A stretch of DNA of 29,746 nucleotides, from the NCBI GenBank assembly GCA_964493425.1, contig CAZBMW010000026.1, positions 1-29,746 of the forward strand, written 5' to 3'. The position numbers and the translations under genes are program-made. The DNA comes from CAYLMG01 sp964493425 (GTDB lineage: Bacteria; Planctomycetota; Phycisphaerae; Sedimentisphaerales; Anaerobacaceae). How positions within the stretch are numbered: position 1 is the first letter of the stretch; every line of letters starts with the position of its first letter. Positions 1 to 8,211 of the stretch are shown here, in pieces. The notes beneath the pieces were generated by a model. That model saw only the letters and a list, made by a program, of their open reading frames with translations. It ran no database searches and was not told the DNA's origin.

Positions 1-1078
1 GACAGCTCTTTAGCTTTGCCATAGCCCTGTCCTGCATTGCCCCGGGCTCTCTTGCCTTGTCGAGCATCTCCTCCAGCGTGATTTTTCCAACATCATAAAG
101 CTTCCACAGATGCTCATCAAGAAGCTGCATTCCAAGTTTTTTACCGGTTTGAATATCGGAATCAATTCTATAGGATTTGTTTTCTCTTACCAGATTCGCT
201 ATAGCGGGAGTAACAACCATAAACTCGTAAGCAGCTATTCTGCCCTTACCGGCCGCCAAAGGACACAACGTCTGGCTCAATACAGCTATCAGGTTTATAC
301 TCAACTGTGTCCTGATTTGCTCCTGCTGATTTACCGGAAAGACGTCGATAATTCTTGTGATTGTTCCGGAAGCACTAACGGTATGCAGAGTGCTGAAGAC
401 AAGGTGTCCCGTCTCCGCGGCCCTGATTGCCGCTTCAATCGTCTCAAGGTCCCGAAGCTCCCCGACAAGAATCACATCAGGGTCCTGCCTGAGAACACGT
501 CTGAGAGCTTCAGCAAAGCTCGGAACATCAATTCCAACCTCCCTTTGGTTAATAATCGATTTTTTATGGTCATGATAGTATTCTATCGGGTCCTCAACCG
601 TTACGATATGACGGTCAAAATTCTCATTAATGTAATTTATCATTGATGCAAGTGTGGTGGTTTTACCGCTTCCGGTCGGCCCTGTAACAAGAAAAAGTCC
701 CCTGGGCCTGCGGCATAGTGCTGCGCATATCTTCGGCAGACCAATCTCTTCAAAGCTCATTATCCTCGTCGGGATAAGACGCAACACCACCGTTACATTA
801 CCTCTCTGCTTGAAAATAGCAACACGAAATCTTGCCTTGTCCCCGAATGCAAAACCAAAATCGGTACCGCCTTCCTCCTGAAGCTCCTGCTGATTTCGTT
901 CCGGTGTTATGCTTTTCATCAATGCCACCGTGTCATCCGGCGTAAGCACCTTCGTCTCGAGCGACCTTAGCCTGCCGTCGATTCTTAATACAGGCGGTCT
1001 TCCGACAACTAAATGTATATCAGATGCATCCTGTGTGAAACATGCCTGTAACAACCTATCCATATTAACTGTAGCCAT
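1..1078 (-). CDS. pilT: Type IV pilus retraction ATPase PilT (partial, C-terminus beyond window)
   Basis: This is a hexameric cytoplasmic ATPase of the PilT/GspE family, which depolymerises pilin to retract type IV pili. I translated 359 codons from the ATG at 1078-1076; the frame is still open at position 1. An N-terminal PAS-like domain (SDIHLVVGRPPVLRIDG) is followed by Walker A GPTGSGKTT at residues 133-141, the Asp box VTVEDPIEY, the Walker B region DPDVILVGELRD and the His box ETGHLVFSTLHT. The C-terminal AIANLVRENK matches the AIRNLIRE motif typical of PilT rather than PilB. A Shine-Dalgarno sequence AGGGA lies about 9 bases upstream of the ATG. It follows pilB by 26 bases on the same strand, so the two are probably co-transcribed. 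The last residues are missing only because the window ends. Confidence 0.95.
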   Translation of the reverse strand, partial: MATVNMDRLLQACFTQDASDIHLVVGRPPVLRIDGRLRSLETKVLTPDDTVALMKSITPERNQQELQEEGGTDFGFAFGDKARFRVAIFKQRGNVTVVLRLIPTRIMSFEEIGLPKICAALCRRPRGLFLVTGPTGSGKTTTLASMINYINENFDRHIVTVEDPIEYYHDHKKSIINQREVGIDVPSFAEALRRVLRQDPDVILVGELRDLETIEAAIRAAETGHLVFSTLHTVSASGTITRIIDVFPVNQQEQIRTQLSINLIAVLSQTLCPLAAGKGRIAAYEFMVVTPAIANLVRENKSYRIDSDIQTGKKLGMQLLDEHLWKLYDVGKITLEEMLDKAREPGAMQDRAMAKLKSC

Positions 1079-1104
1079 CGTTAGTTTCCCTAAATAATTA
1101 CATA

Positions 1105-2835
1105 TTATGCCAACACACCCTCAATCTGCGAAATCTTGATAACCTCGCCCGGGGTCGTTATCCCCTTAAATATCTTGACTTTGCCGTCTTCCATTAATGT
1201 TCTCATCCCTGAAGCAACAGCCGTCTTTCTGATTTCGGAAGTCGGTGCCTTCGCAAATGCCAGTTCCCTCAATTCATTATTCATCTCCACAAGCTCAAAA
1301 ACACCGATTCGTCCCTTGAAACCGGTACCATGACACTGGCTGCATCCAACTCCTTTATAGACCGGATGTTTTCTCAAATCCTCATCGGAGATATTCAGAA
1401 GTTTCAACTGATGAGGGTCGGGATTTCCGTCAACAGCCTTGCAGTTCTTGCAGATAATTCTCACAAGGCGCTGTGCCATAATTGCCTGTATCGAGCTTGC
1501 AACAAGGAACGGCTTGACCTGCATATCAATCAGTCTCGTAATCGCACTTGATGCATCGTTTGTGTGCAGCGTGCTGAAAACAAGGTGACCTGTCAGTGCC
1601 GCCTGTATTGCAATATCGGCAACAACACCATCTCGAATCTCACCTATGAGAATAATATTAGGCGCCTGTCGAAGCATTGCACGCAGTATCCTCTCAAAGC
1701 CCAAACCAATATCATCCCTGACCTGGCACTGGTTCATACCGTCAAAATTATATTCCACCGGGTCTTCTGCTGTGATTATTTTCCTGTCGGATTTATTCAG
1801 CTCCTGAAGAGCCGCGTATAGTGTCGTTGTCTTACCGCTTCCTGTAGGGCCTGTTACAAGAAAGATGCCATTGGGTCTTTTGATTATTTTTTGAAACCTC
1901 TGGTAGTCATCTTCTTCGAATCCCAGAGAACGTATACCGATGTTTACCGCATCGGGTCGCAAAATTCTCAACACGATGCTTTCGCCGTGATTACCCGGCA
2001 GTGCAGAAACACGAAAGTCAACATCGTGGTTGTCTATAACCCGCTTGATACGGCCGTCCTGCGGAAGCCTTTTCTCGGCGATATCCATTCCCGACAAAAT
2101 CTTCAATCTCGTTGTCAATGCCGCCTGCATATTCTTTGGTATATTATCCTTTTCAAGACATACACCATCAACCCGGTATCTTATCCTGACCCTGTCTCCC
2201 ATCGGCTCAACGTGAACATCACTTGCACGCATATAATAGGCATTATCGATAATAAGGTTCACAAGTCTTACAACCGGTCCCTCATCTTCAGGCGCATTCT
2301 GCGCCCTAAAGGCTTCTGCCTGCAATTCGTGCCCTGCCTCTGCAAGCTCGTGAGCCGTCGCATCGATACTGTGCTTCAGCCTGTCATCATCCTGTCTCTT
2401 CGCCGCGTCTGCAGACTCTTCTAAATATGAGCGTATCTTCGACGGGCTCGCAACATAGCAATCAAGTTCGGTATTAAGACGAAACCTAACAGCATCCATT
2501 GCTTCCAGGTCCATCGGGTCGCTTATGGCCAGCTTTAGCTTGCCGTTGTTCATCCCCAAAGGCAAAACGTTATATTTCTTCAGTAGACTCGGGTCAACAA
2601 GTCTAACAGATTCTTCGTCAATTGCAGTTTTATCGAGATTCGCATATTTCAGGCCGAATTGTCTGGCCAGAGCCTTTGCAAGTAAACCTTCACCCAAAAG
2701 GCCTCTCTCTATCAGTATCTCGCCGAGTTTTCTTTTGTTCTTTTTAGCAGACCGTATAGCATCCACTAAAGGCTGTTTTTGCACGGCACCGGCCTTGTAT
2801 AATATCTCGCCTAAATGTCTTCGCTTTTTTGCCAT
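1105..2835 (-). CDS. pilB: Type IV pilus assembly / type II secretion ATPase (PilB/GspE family)
   Basis: A 576-residue cytoplasmic ATPase that powers pilin or pseudopilin polymerisation. The N-terminus (about residues 5-150) is an MshEN/T2SSE-N domain with two copies of the LGEILIERGLL-type motif. The catalytic domain has Walker A GPTGSGKTT starting at residue 329 (Lys335), an Asp box TAEDPVEYNFDG, Walker B NIILIGEIRD and a His box LTGHLVFSTLHT. Two CxxC pairs (CKNC, CSQC) near residues 465-505 form the zinc-binding tetracysteine motif of GspE/PilB. Length is normal for the family. The upstream AACAGGT supplies a weak Shine-Dalgarno. It has its own promoter at 2879-2907 and is followed by pilT. 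With no pilC, pilM-Q or gsp genes in view, PilB and GspE cannot be separated with certainty; pairing with PilT favours a type IV pilus. Confidence 0.93.
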   Translation of the reverse strand: MAKKRRHLGEILYKAGAVQKQPLVDAIRSAKKNKRKLGEILIERGLLGEGLLAKALARQFGLKYANLDKTAIDEESVRLVDPSLLKKYNVLPLGMNNGKLKLAISDPMDLEAMDAVRFRLNTELDCYVASPSKIRSYLEESADAAKRQDDDRLKHSIDATAHELAEAGHELQAEAFRAQNAPEDEGPVVRLVNLIIDNAYYMRASDVHVEPMGDRVRIRYRVDGVCLEKDNIPKNMQAALTTRLKILSGMDIAEKRLPQDGRIKRVIDNHDVDFRVSALPGNHGESIVLRILRPDAVNIGIRSLGFEEDDYQRFQKIIKRPNGIFLVTGPTGSGKTTTLYAALQELNKSDRKIITAEDPVEYNFDGMNQCQVRDDIGLGFERILRAMLRQAPNIILIGEIRDGVVADIAIQAALTGHLVFSTLHTNDASSAITRLIDMQVKPFLVASSIQAIMAQRLVRIICKNCKAVDGNPDPHQLKLLNISDEDLRKHPVYKGVGCSQCHGTGFKGRIGVFELVEMNNELRELAFAKAPTSEIRKTAVASGMRTLMEDGKVKIFKGITTPGEVIKISQIEGVLA

Positions 2836-2878
2836 CTTTACCTGTTATTTCGGTGTTTTTACAAACACAGAATATAAT

Positions 2879-2907
2879 ATTATAACAATATTAGCTCATT
2901 AAGTCAA
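2879..2907 (-). promoter_or_regulatory. Sigma-70-type promoter for pilB-pilT
   Basis: Reading the minus strand, TTGACT (2907-2902) is followed after exactly 17 bases by TATAAT (2884-2879). The predicted transcription start is near 2872, giving a leader of about 37 bases before the pilB ATG at 2835. The -35 box overlaps the last codons of cinA, so pilB-pilT can be transcribed independently of the upstream block. Confidence 0.7.
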
Positions 2908-4152
2908 TTTTTGAAGTGCCAGACGGACCATATTTAAGGCCGTATTAGCGCTGCGAAGCTGTACTGACCGCCTGTCCGCCGTAAATATAAACCTCTTCGT
3001 CTCGCTATAAAACGATGAGTTCACGCTGATATATACTAATCCTACAGGCTTTTGTTCCGAACCTCCTGATGGTCCGGCTATACCGGTTATAGCGGTTGAC
3101 ATGCCTGCTTTCGCCCTCGCCCGTGCGCCTTTAGCCATTGCCTCTGCCACCTGGCCGCTGACAGCACCATACTCTTTTATCAAATCAACACCAACTCCAA
3201 GCTCATTAATCTTAGCATCATTGCTGTAAGTAATCCAGCCGTGTGTAAAATAGTTGCTCGCGCCCGGTACGGCGGTAAGCATCTGGGCCAGAAGGCCGCC
3301 CGTGCAGGATTCCGCTACTGCTATTGTCTTTCCAAGCTCTCTTAGCTTTTCGCCGACTATCTCAGCCAGACTCAGCTCATTGGTACTAAAAACCAGCTCA
3401 CCAAGGCGCTCGACAATTTTTTCCCGTTCCGCCTCTGCTATTTTTATCGCTTCACCATAATCTTTACCGCTTGCCACAATATGAACCGTTATCACACCGC
3501 AATCAGCAGTAAAGTTGAGCAAAGGATTCCTGCCGCGAGCACAAAACGGCTCAAGCATCCCGGCAATCGTTGACTCGCCTTCTCCGAAACAATTTACCTT
3601 CCTCAATACTGCAACAGGTTGATTAGATTTTCTCACCAACTCCGCCAGCTCATTTAAAACAGAGCTCTCGAACATCCTTTTCATCTCAGCAGGAACACCG
3701 GGCAAAGAAAAAATTATTTTTTCATTTTTCTCCGCCCTGAAACCCGGCGCAGTACCGATTTGGTTTTCCAAAGCGGTCGCACCAGCCGGCAAATACGCCT
3801 GCTGCTTATTATTTGCCAGCATTTGCCGGCCTCTTTTACTAAAAAATTCCTCTATTTTCTCCAGCAGTTCTTTTTTAAATTGGAGCTCAACACCAAGAAA
3901 CTTCGCAACAGCCTGCCGTGTAATATCATCGCTCGTAGGCCCAAGACCACCGGTGGTTATAATCACATCAGCATTTTCTAACGCAGCTTTAAGCGCCCGC
4001 ACTATTGAGCCAATCTCATCTTCAACTGTAAAACTACTGACCGTCGATATCCCGACCGAAAGCAACTTCTCTGCCAGGTACGCCGCATTAGTATCGACGG
4101 TAATCCCGCTCAGAATCTCATTGCCAATCGTAACTATACTCGCCCTGTTCAT
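2899..4152 (-). CDS. cinA: CinA family protein (nicotinamide-nucleotide amidohydrolase, PncC-type C-terminus)
   Basis: 417 residues with the full two-domain CinA architecture. The N-terminal half is a MoaB/MogA-like (MoCF) domain beginning ASIVTIGNEILSG, with the TTGGLGPTSDDITRQA signature. The C-terminal half (about residues 260-415) is the PncC/CinA-C domain with VAESCTGGLLA, TYSNDAK and AITGIAGPSGG. In the family the C-terminal domain deamidates nicotinamide mononucleotide to nicotinic acid mononucleotide in pyridine nucleotide salvage, and the N-terminal domain often has ADP-ribose pyrophosphatase activity. The ATG at 4152 gives a normal N-terminus. It starts 6 bases after the stop of the alcohol dehydrogenase gene, so it belongs to that operon. 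Its link to competence is historical; no competence genes are present here. Confidence 0.95.
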   Translation of the reverse strand: MNRASIVTIGNEILSGITVDTNAAYLAEKLLSVGISTVSSFTVEDEIGSIVRALKAALENADVIITTGGLGPTSDDITRQAVAKFLGVELQFKKELLEKIEEFFSKRGRQMLANNKQQAYLPAGATALENQIGTAPGFRAEKNEKIIFSLPGVPAEMKRMFESSVLNELAELVRKSNQPVAVLRKVNCFGEGESTIAGMLEPFCARGRNPLLNFTADCGVITVHIVASGKDYGEAIKIAEAEREKIVERLGELVFSTNELSLAEIVGEKLRELGKTIAVAESCTGGLLAQMLTAVPGASNYFTHGWITYSNDAKINELGVGVDLIKEYGAVSGQVAEAMAKGARARAKAGMSTAITGIAGPSGGSEQKPVGLVYISVNSSFYSETKRFIFTADRRSVQLRSANTALNMVRLALQKLT

Positions 4153-4158
4153 ATAAAC

Positions 4159-5187
4159 TCAAAACTCTATAACCGCTTTTATAATTCCATCGCGATAATC
4201 TGCGACCATTTCAAAAGCATCCGCTGTCTGCTCAGGTGTGAATCCGTGCGTCAGCATAAAATCAACATTCACCATACCTTCCGAAATCAAATCAACAGCC
4301 TTTTGTGTGCAGTTGTTTTGCCTTCGTACATTTATGATAGTTACTTCTTTTCTGCGCATCTTGTGAATATCCAAGTGAATTTTATCCTCCTGAGGGATAC
4401 CGATAAGCAAAAGTCTGCCACCCGGTTTTAAGAGCTCTATCGCCTGGTCAATCGTTTCTTGCTCACCGGCACACTCAAACACAACATCAACACCTTTAGG
4501 CTTTAGTTTTAGAATCTCTTTGACAATATCCTCTCTGTCGGGATTACCGGCCCAGGAAGCTGCGTTCTTTTTTGCGGCGTTGATTCTTTCTTTAACCCTA
4601 TCGGTAACATATAATTTTTTTGTTTTCAACCCTGAACACAAAAGTACGCTCAGCCCTATCGGCCCAGCCCCTAAAATCACCACATCCGAATCCTCAGTAA
4701 CTGCCGCCTGTTCAACTGCATAAATCGCTATCGCCAGAGGCTCACAGAGAACAGCCTGAGCTGACGATAATTTCCCATACTTAAAGCAGTTTTCCTGCGG
4801 CATAACTATATATTCACACAGACAGCCTTCAATCTGGCCGGGACAGCCTAAAAATTTTAAGTTTCTACAGGTATTTTTCCGCCCGGCTCTGCACTGGTCA
4901 CAATCATTACAGCTTATCGCCGGCTCGACTACCACCCTGTCGCCTACCTTTACCCGTGTAACTGCCCTTCCGATATCTTTTACCGTTGCCGCACACTCGT
5001 GACCGATTATAAATGGATACTGGGCAACCTCGTCGCCGATTTTGCCCTGCTTATAATAATGCACATCAGAGCCACAAACTCCCACAGCGTTGACCTTTAG
5101 CAGCACGTGTCTGTCTTCTCTTATCACCGGCTCCGCTGTTTGGCCCAGAACCAGCTTACCAATAGCAGCAAGTTGCACAGCCTTCAT
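4159..5187 (-). CDS. Zinc-dependent alcohol/polyol dehydrogenase (MDR family)
   Basis: A 342-residue medium-chain dehydrogenase of the sorbitol/xylitol/threonine dehydrogenase type, which oxidises a secondary alcohol with NAD(P)+. The catalytic zinc ligands are visible as Cys38 (GVCGSD) and His63-Glu64 (GHE). Structural-zinc cysteines are at 93, 96, 99 and 107 (CNDCDQCRAGRKNTC). The Rossmann motif is VILGAGPIGL near residue 175. The YPFIIGHECAATV stretch is typical of the polyol branch. The substrate cannot be fixed from sequence; sugar alcohols are most likely. It lies in a tight minus-strand run between the YchF-like GTPase (17 bases upstream) and cinA (6 bases downstream). Confidence 0.9.
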   Translation of the reverse strand: MKAVQLAAIGKLVLGQTAEPVIREDRHVLLKVNAVGVCGSDVHYYKQGKIGDEVAQYPFIIGHECAATVKDIGRAVTRVKVGDRVVVEPAISCNDCDQCRAGRKNTCRNLKFLGCPGQIEGCLCEYIVMPQENCFKYGKLSSAQAVLCEPLAIAIYAVEQAAVTEDSDVVILGAGPIGLSVLLCSGLKTKKLYVTDRVKERINAAKKNAASWAGNPDREDIVKEILKLKPKGVDVVFECAGEQETIDQAIELLKPGGRLLLIGIPQEDKIHLDIHKMRRKEVTIINVRRQNNCTQKAVDLISEGMVNVDFMLTHGFTPEQTADAFEMVADYRDGIIKAVIEF

Positions 5188-5204
5188 AAACTTTCAATCT
5201 CTGC

Positions 5205-6275
5205 TTATACATTGAACCTGAAATTTATAATGTCACCGTCTTTAACTATATATTCTTTGCCTTCGAGCCTGACCCTGCCCGCAGCCTTGATAGCTTTTTC
5301 ATCGCCCAATTCTTTCAGGTCTTCAAAATTGAAGGTTTCGGCCCTGATAAATCCTCTCTTGATATCGGTATGCACCTTGCCTGCTGCATCAAGCGCGTGA
5401 GTACCCTCTTTTATAGGCCACGAATGAAGCTCATCGTGAACAACCGTTATAAAGCTAATCAGCCCAAGCGCCTTATAGCAGCTTTTTACGAATTTACCTA
5501 TAGCCGTTTGCTTTACACCCATCTCCGCCATAAATTCCTTTTTGCTCTGTTCATCGAGCTGTGACAGCTCATAATCAAGCTCGCCGCAGACCTCTATCAC
5601 AGGCACCGTGCTCTCGAGCCTGTCTGCGAAATCATATTTTTTGTCGCGCTCAGCCTCGCCGACATTTACCACAACAAGCATCGGCTTAAGTGTTAAATAG
5701 CCGAGCGACTTTATCATTTCGAGTTCGCTGTCGTTTTCTATCGCAGAGCTTATTGGTTTTTCCGCCTCGATTACTTCCTGCAACTTTTTTTGAAGCGCCA
5801 GTTCAGCCTTATCTTCAGCATGCGTCTTCGCAGGTTTATGAATCTGTTTTTCCAGTCTCTCTATCCTCGTGGCCACAAGCTCTAAATCACTAAGCAGCAA
5901 TTCCGTCTTCAGTTCCTGGAGGTCTCGCGCCGGATTGACGCTTCCGCCGTAAGGTGGCACAGCGGGATTTTCGAATGCCCTTACTACCAGAACGAGCAAA
6001 TCAACCGTCCTTATCCCGTGAATTAGTCTTCTCGCCGCCGCCCTGCCGTGCTCATCGGTTAAGTTAAAACCCGGCACATCCAGGCAGTCTATCGACGCGT
6101 GCACAACCTTTTTCGGCTTGTAATAATCTTTCAGCCAGTCAAGCCTTTCATCCGGCACGGAAACCATCGCCTCTTCAATCGCGGTCGAGCCCATCGGTGC
6201 AATCGCTTTGCCGCTGACCGCGGCAAACAGTGTGCTTTTACCCGATTGCAATAATCCGATAAGTGCAGCCTTCAT
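5205..6275 (-). CDS. YchF-like GTPase/ATPase with C-terminal TGS domain
   Basis: 356 residues, similar in length and layout to YchF (OLA1) of the Obg superfamily. A P-loop GLLQSGKST is at residues 7-15, a coiled-coil-prone region follows around 120-180, and the C-terminal TGS domain is diagnostic: DAAGKVHTDIKRGFIRAE and GKEYIVKDGDIINFRFNV closely follow YchF. The G4 position reads NVGE, like the NxxE that gives YchF its ATP preference. The P-loop lacks the usual GLPNVGKS sequence and the G3 region reads DCLDVPG rather than DIAGLV, so this looks like a divergent paralogue and not the housekeeping YchF. In the family these proteins bind ribosomes. It begins 9 bases after the fumarase-like gene stop. 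Confidence 0.87.
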   Translation of the reverse strand: MKAALIGLLQSGKSTLFAAVSGKAIAPMGSTAIEEAMVSVPDERLDWLKDYYKPKKVVHASIDCLDVPGFNLTDEHGRAAARRLIHGIRTVDLLVLVVRAFENPAVPPYGGSVNPARDLQELKTELLLSDLELVATRIERLEKQIHKPAKTHAEDKAELALQKKLQEVIEAEKPISSAIENDSELEMIKSLGYLTLKPMLVVVNVGEAERDKKYDFADRLESTVPVIEVCGELDYELSQLDEQSKKEFMAEMGVKQTAIGKFVKSCYKALGLISFITVVHDELHSWPIKEGTHALDAAGKVHTDIKRGFIRAETFNFEDLKELGDEKAIKAAGRVRLEGKEYIVKDGDIINFRFNV

Positions 6276-6284
6276 TTTCTCCGC

Positions 6285-6809
6285 TCACCTCTTATAAACG
6301 CTGTTACCTTGCGAATCATAAGCAACAATCGCAGGAAAATCCTCCACCACAAGCTCCCTTATCGCTTCTGTTGCCAAATCTTCGTACCCTATTATGCGGC
6401 AGCTTTTAATAAACTTGCTAAGTAGAGCGCCCGCTCCGCCTATGGTCAATAAATGAACCGCCCTGTATATTTTCAGAGCCTCTCTTACCTGCTGGTTTCT
6501 ATAGCCTTTGCCGAGCATAGCTTTCAGGCCTGCAGCTAACAAAGCCGGGCTGAAAGGGTCCATTCTCGAAGAGGTCGTCGAGCCTGCAGCACCGATGACC
6601 TTTCCCGGGCGGGCAGGCGACGGACCCATAAAATAAATAACCGCTCCTTTTATATCAAACGGCAGCTTTTCGCCTGCCTTGACCGCCTCGCACATCCTCT
6701 TATGAGCCATATCACGAGCAGAATATATCACGCCCGTGAGCTGCACTTCATCGCCAACCCTCAGCTCTGCAATCACATCATCCGTTAACGGCGGCTGTAA
6801 TCGTTTCAT
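6285..6809 (-). CDS. Fe-S hydro-lyase beta subunit (class I fumarase/tartrate dehydratase type), unpaired
   Basis: 174 residues matching the C-terminal swivelling (Fumerase_C) domain of class I fumarases, as in FumB/TtdB-type beta subunits. Visible landmarks are the VGDEVQLTGVIYSARDMAHKR segment, YFMGPSPARPGKVIGAAGSTTSSRMD and LTIGGAGALLSKFIK. The beta subunit normally pairs with an alpha subunit that holds the 4Fe-4S cluster to hydrate fumarate or dehydrate tartrate. No alpha subunit lies next to it: upstream is a divergent siroheme gene and downstream a GTPase. It is the first gene of the minus-strand block. AGG in the sequence just upstream is a weak Shine-Dalgarno. Fumarate versus tartrate as substrate is not decidable here. 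Confidence 0.9.
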   Translation of the reverse strand: MKRLQPPLTDDVIAELRVGDEVQLTGVIYSARDMAHKRMCEAVKAGEKLPFDIKGAVIYFMGPSPARPGKVIGAAGSTTSSRMDPFSPALLAAGLKAMLGKGYRNQQVREALKIYRAVHLLTIGGAGALLSKFIKSCRIIGYEDLATEAIRELVVEDFPAIVAYDSQGNSVYKR

Positions 6810-6955
6810 CTTATCGCGGCCTCAATTTCAAACGAAAATCGAAAAAAGTGATACAATTTTAGTTTACTACAAAACAACAAGCTTTGCTAACTGAAAAAGC
6901 CATAAAAATTGCTCTCAAATTTTTATTTTTAATATTTGTTTCAGTGCACCATTAG

Positions 6956-6961
6956 TATAAT
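6956..6961 (+). promoter_or_regulatory. -10 box of the siroheme dehydrogenase gene
   Basis: A perfect TATAAT lies 8 bases upstream of the ATG at 6970. No convincing -35 is visible at 16-18 bases upstream. If used, transcription would start within a base or two of the start codon, giving a leaderless mRNA. Confidence 0.45.
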
Positions 6962-6969
6962 GAATTGAT

Positions 6970-7608
6970 ATGGCCAAGTATCCTATATTTTTGGAAATGT
7001 CAGGCCGACGCGCCGTTGTAGTAGGTGCAGGCCCCGTTGCTATCAGAAAAGCACATGTCTTGCTCGACGCCGGGGCACGGCTGGTCATTGTATCCGACGC
7101 CGTCGATGAAACTCTAATCAGCCGCTTCAAACACGCAAACGCCGAGTTCATAAAATCGAAATATTCCAAAAACTACCTCGCCGGCGCAGTTCTCGTCATC
7201 GCTGCTACTAACAAACCCGAAGTCAACCAGCAGATTTACAAAGACTGCCAACAGCTCGAGATTTTATGCAACGTTGTCGACGACCCCCGTCACTGCGATT
7301 TTTTTGTCCCTTCGATTGTAAAACGCGGCGACCTTCATATTGCCGTCAGCACCGAAGGCGACTGCCCTGCTTATGCGGGCCATATAAAAAAGAAACTTGA
7401 GTCGCTCTTTACGGAAGAGCACGGCAGATTCCTTGACGAGCTGGAGCAAATCAGAAAGCACATTATCGAGAACATCAGTAACCCCGCTGACCGGAAAATT
7501 CTGCTCGGTCGGCTCGTCGATGATGATTCATTCGAATATTTTCTCAATAACGGTCCCGAGAAATGGCGCGAATTCGCACAGCAAATCATCTCGGAAAAAA
7601 CAAAATAA
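6970..7608 (+). CDS. Precorrin-2 dehydrogenase / sirohydrochlorin ferrochelatase
   Basis: 212 residues matching the NAD-dependent domain found in Met8p, SirC and the CysG N-terminus. These enzymes oxidise precorrin-2 to sirohydrochlorin, some also inserting iron to make siroheme. The N-terminus MAKYPIFLEMSGRRAVVVGAG fits the family (YPIFLDL...VLVVGGG), with the Rossmann glycines at 19-24, and NVVDDPRHCDFFVPSIV plus ISTEG-like AVSTEGDCPAYA follow. This fixes the start at 6970 although no Shine-Dalgarno precedes it. The downstream neighbour is convergent rplU, so there is no local heme or siroheme operon. Whether the protein chelates iron cannot be told from sequence. Confidence 0.92.
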   Translation: MAKYPIFLEMSGRRAVVVGAGPVAIRKAHVLLDAGARLVIVSDAVDETLISRFKHANAEFIKSKYSKNYLAGAVLVIAATNKPEVNQQIYKDCQQLEILCNVVDDPRHCDFFVPSIVKRGDLHIAVSTEGDCPAYAGHIKKKLESLFTEEHGRFLDELEQIRKHIIENISNPADRKILLGRLVDDDSFEYFLNNGPEKWREFAQQIISEKTK

Positions 7609-7653
7609 AAGTCAGCTGCCGACTAATCTGCCCCCTCTTCTATGCGGCAAATG

Positions 7654-7983
7654 TCACGCTTTAATCTTATCTATTGTCACCTGCATATACTTTTGCCGGT
7701 GCCCGATACGTCTTTTGCTGTTTTTTCTTCTTCTAAAGTGCATCGGGTACAGTTTCGTGGCCTTCACAACTGCCTCTTTTGCATTTGTTGCGAATTTAGC
7801 GGTAACTTTTGCCCCCTCGATATACGGTGTGCCGATTTTATGCTTTTCGCCGTCTCCCACAAAAAGAACCTTATCAAGCTCAATTTTTTTGGCTTCCGGC
7901 TTAACGTCCGCCAACTCTATATCCAGAGTATCGCCCTCAGCGACTTTGTATTGCTTGCTGCCTGCTTCTATCACTGCATACAT
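7654..7983 (-). CDS. rplU: 50S ribosomal protein L21
   Basis: 109 residues, near the usual length of about 103. The start MYAVIEAGSKQYKV is the classic L21 N-terminus, and KLYPMHFRRRKNSKRRIGHRQKYMQVTIDKI matches the RNA-binding C-terminal half (usually KRRKNSRRRQGHRQ). It binds 23S rRNA in the large subunit. A Shine-Dalgarno AGGAAG sits upstream of the ATG and a strong promoter lies at 8029-8056. The gene is convergent with the siroheme gene, and the usual partners rpmA (L27) and obg are absent from both sides. Confidence 0.97.
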   Translation of the reverse strand: MYAVIEAGSKQYKVAEGDTLDIELADVKPEAKKIELDKVLFVGDGEKHKIGTPYIEGAKVTAKFATNAKEAVVKATKLYPMHFRRRKNSKRRIGHRQKYMQVTIDKIKA

Positions 7984-8028
7984 AAGAAACTTCCTAATTT
8001 ATTGTTTAAAACCACTAAAGATTGAGCT

Positions 8029-8056
8029 ATTATACTGATTCCTTTTTGTTTGTAAA
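8029..8056 (-). promoter_or_regulatory. Promoter of rplU
   Basis: On the minus strand TTTACA (8056-8051), a 16-base spacer and a perfect TATAAT (8034-8029) form a strong sigma-70-like promoter. Transcription would begin near 8022, giving a leader of about 38 bases. Confidence 0.7.
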
Positions 8057-8076
8057 TTGTTTATTCTTAAATTTTA

Positions 8077-8090
8077 TACCCTTAAGGGTA
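8077..8090. repeat. 14-bp perfect palindrome in the rplU/aminotransferase intergenic region
   Basis: TACCCTTAAGGGTA reads identically on both strands. It lies between the divergent rplU promoter and the aminotransferase start. It is followed by a short inverted repeat GTTAGT (8131-8136) / ACTAAC (8146-8151) with a 9-base loop. A candidate operator; no regulator is identified. Confidence 0.45.
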
Positions 8091-8211
8091 GTAAATTCCC
8101 GCGAGTAAGATTATAATTTAGTGTTCTCAAGTTAGTTACCCGCGGACTAACGGGAAATTTCAGTTGGGAACAGTGTAATTTTGATTTTTTATTTTTAACT
8201 TTTATGTTCCT

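Noticed and set aside
8051..8056. TTTACA upstream of rplU as a regulator half-site
   Set aside because: There is no second hexamer at 11 bp, and the 16-base spacing to TATAAT fits a plain -35 box.
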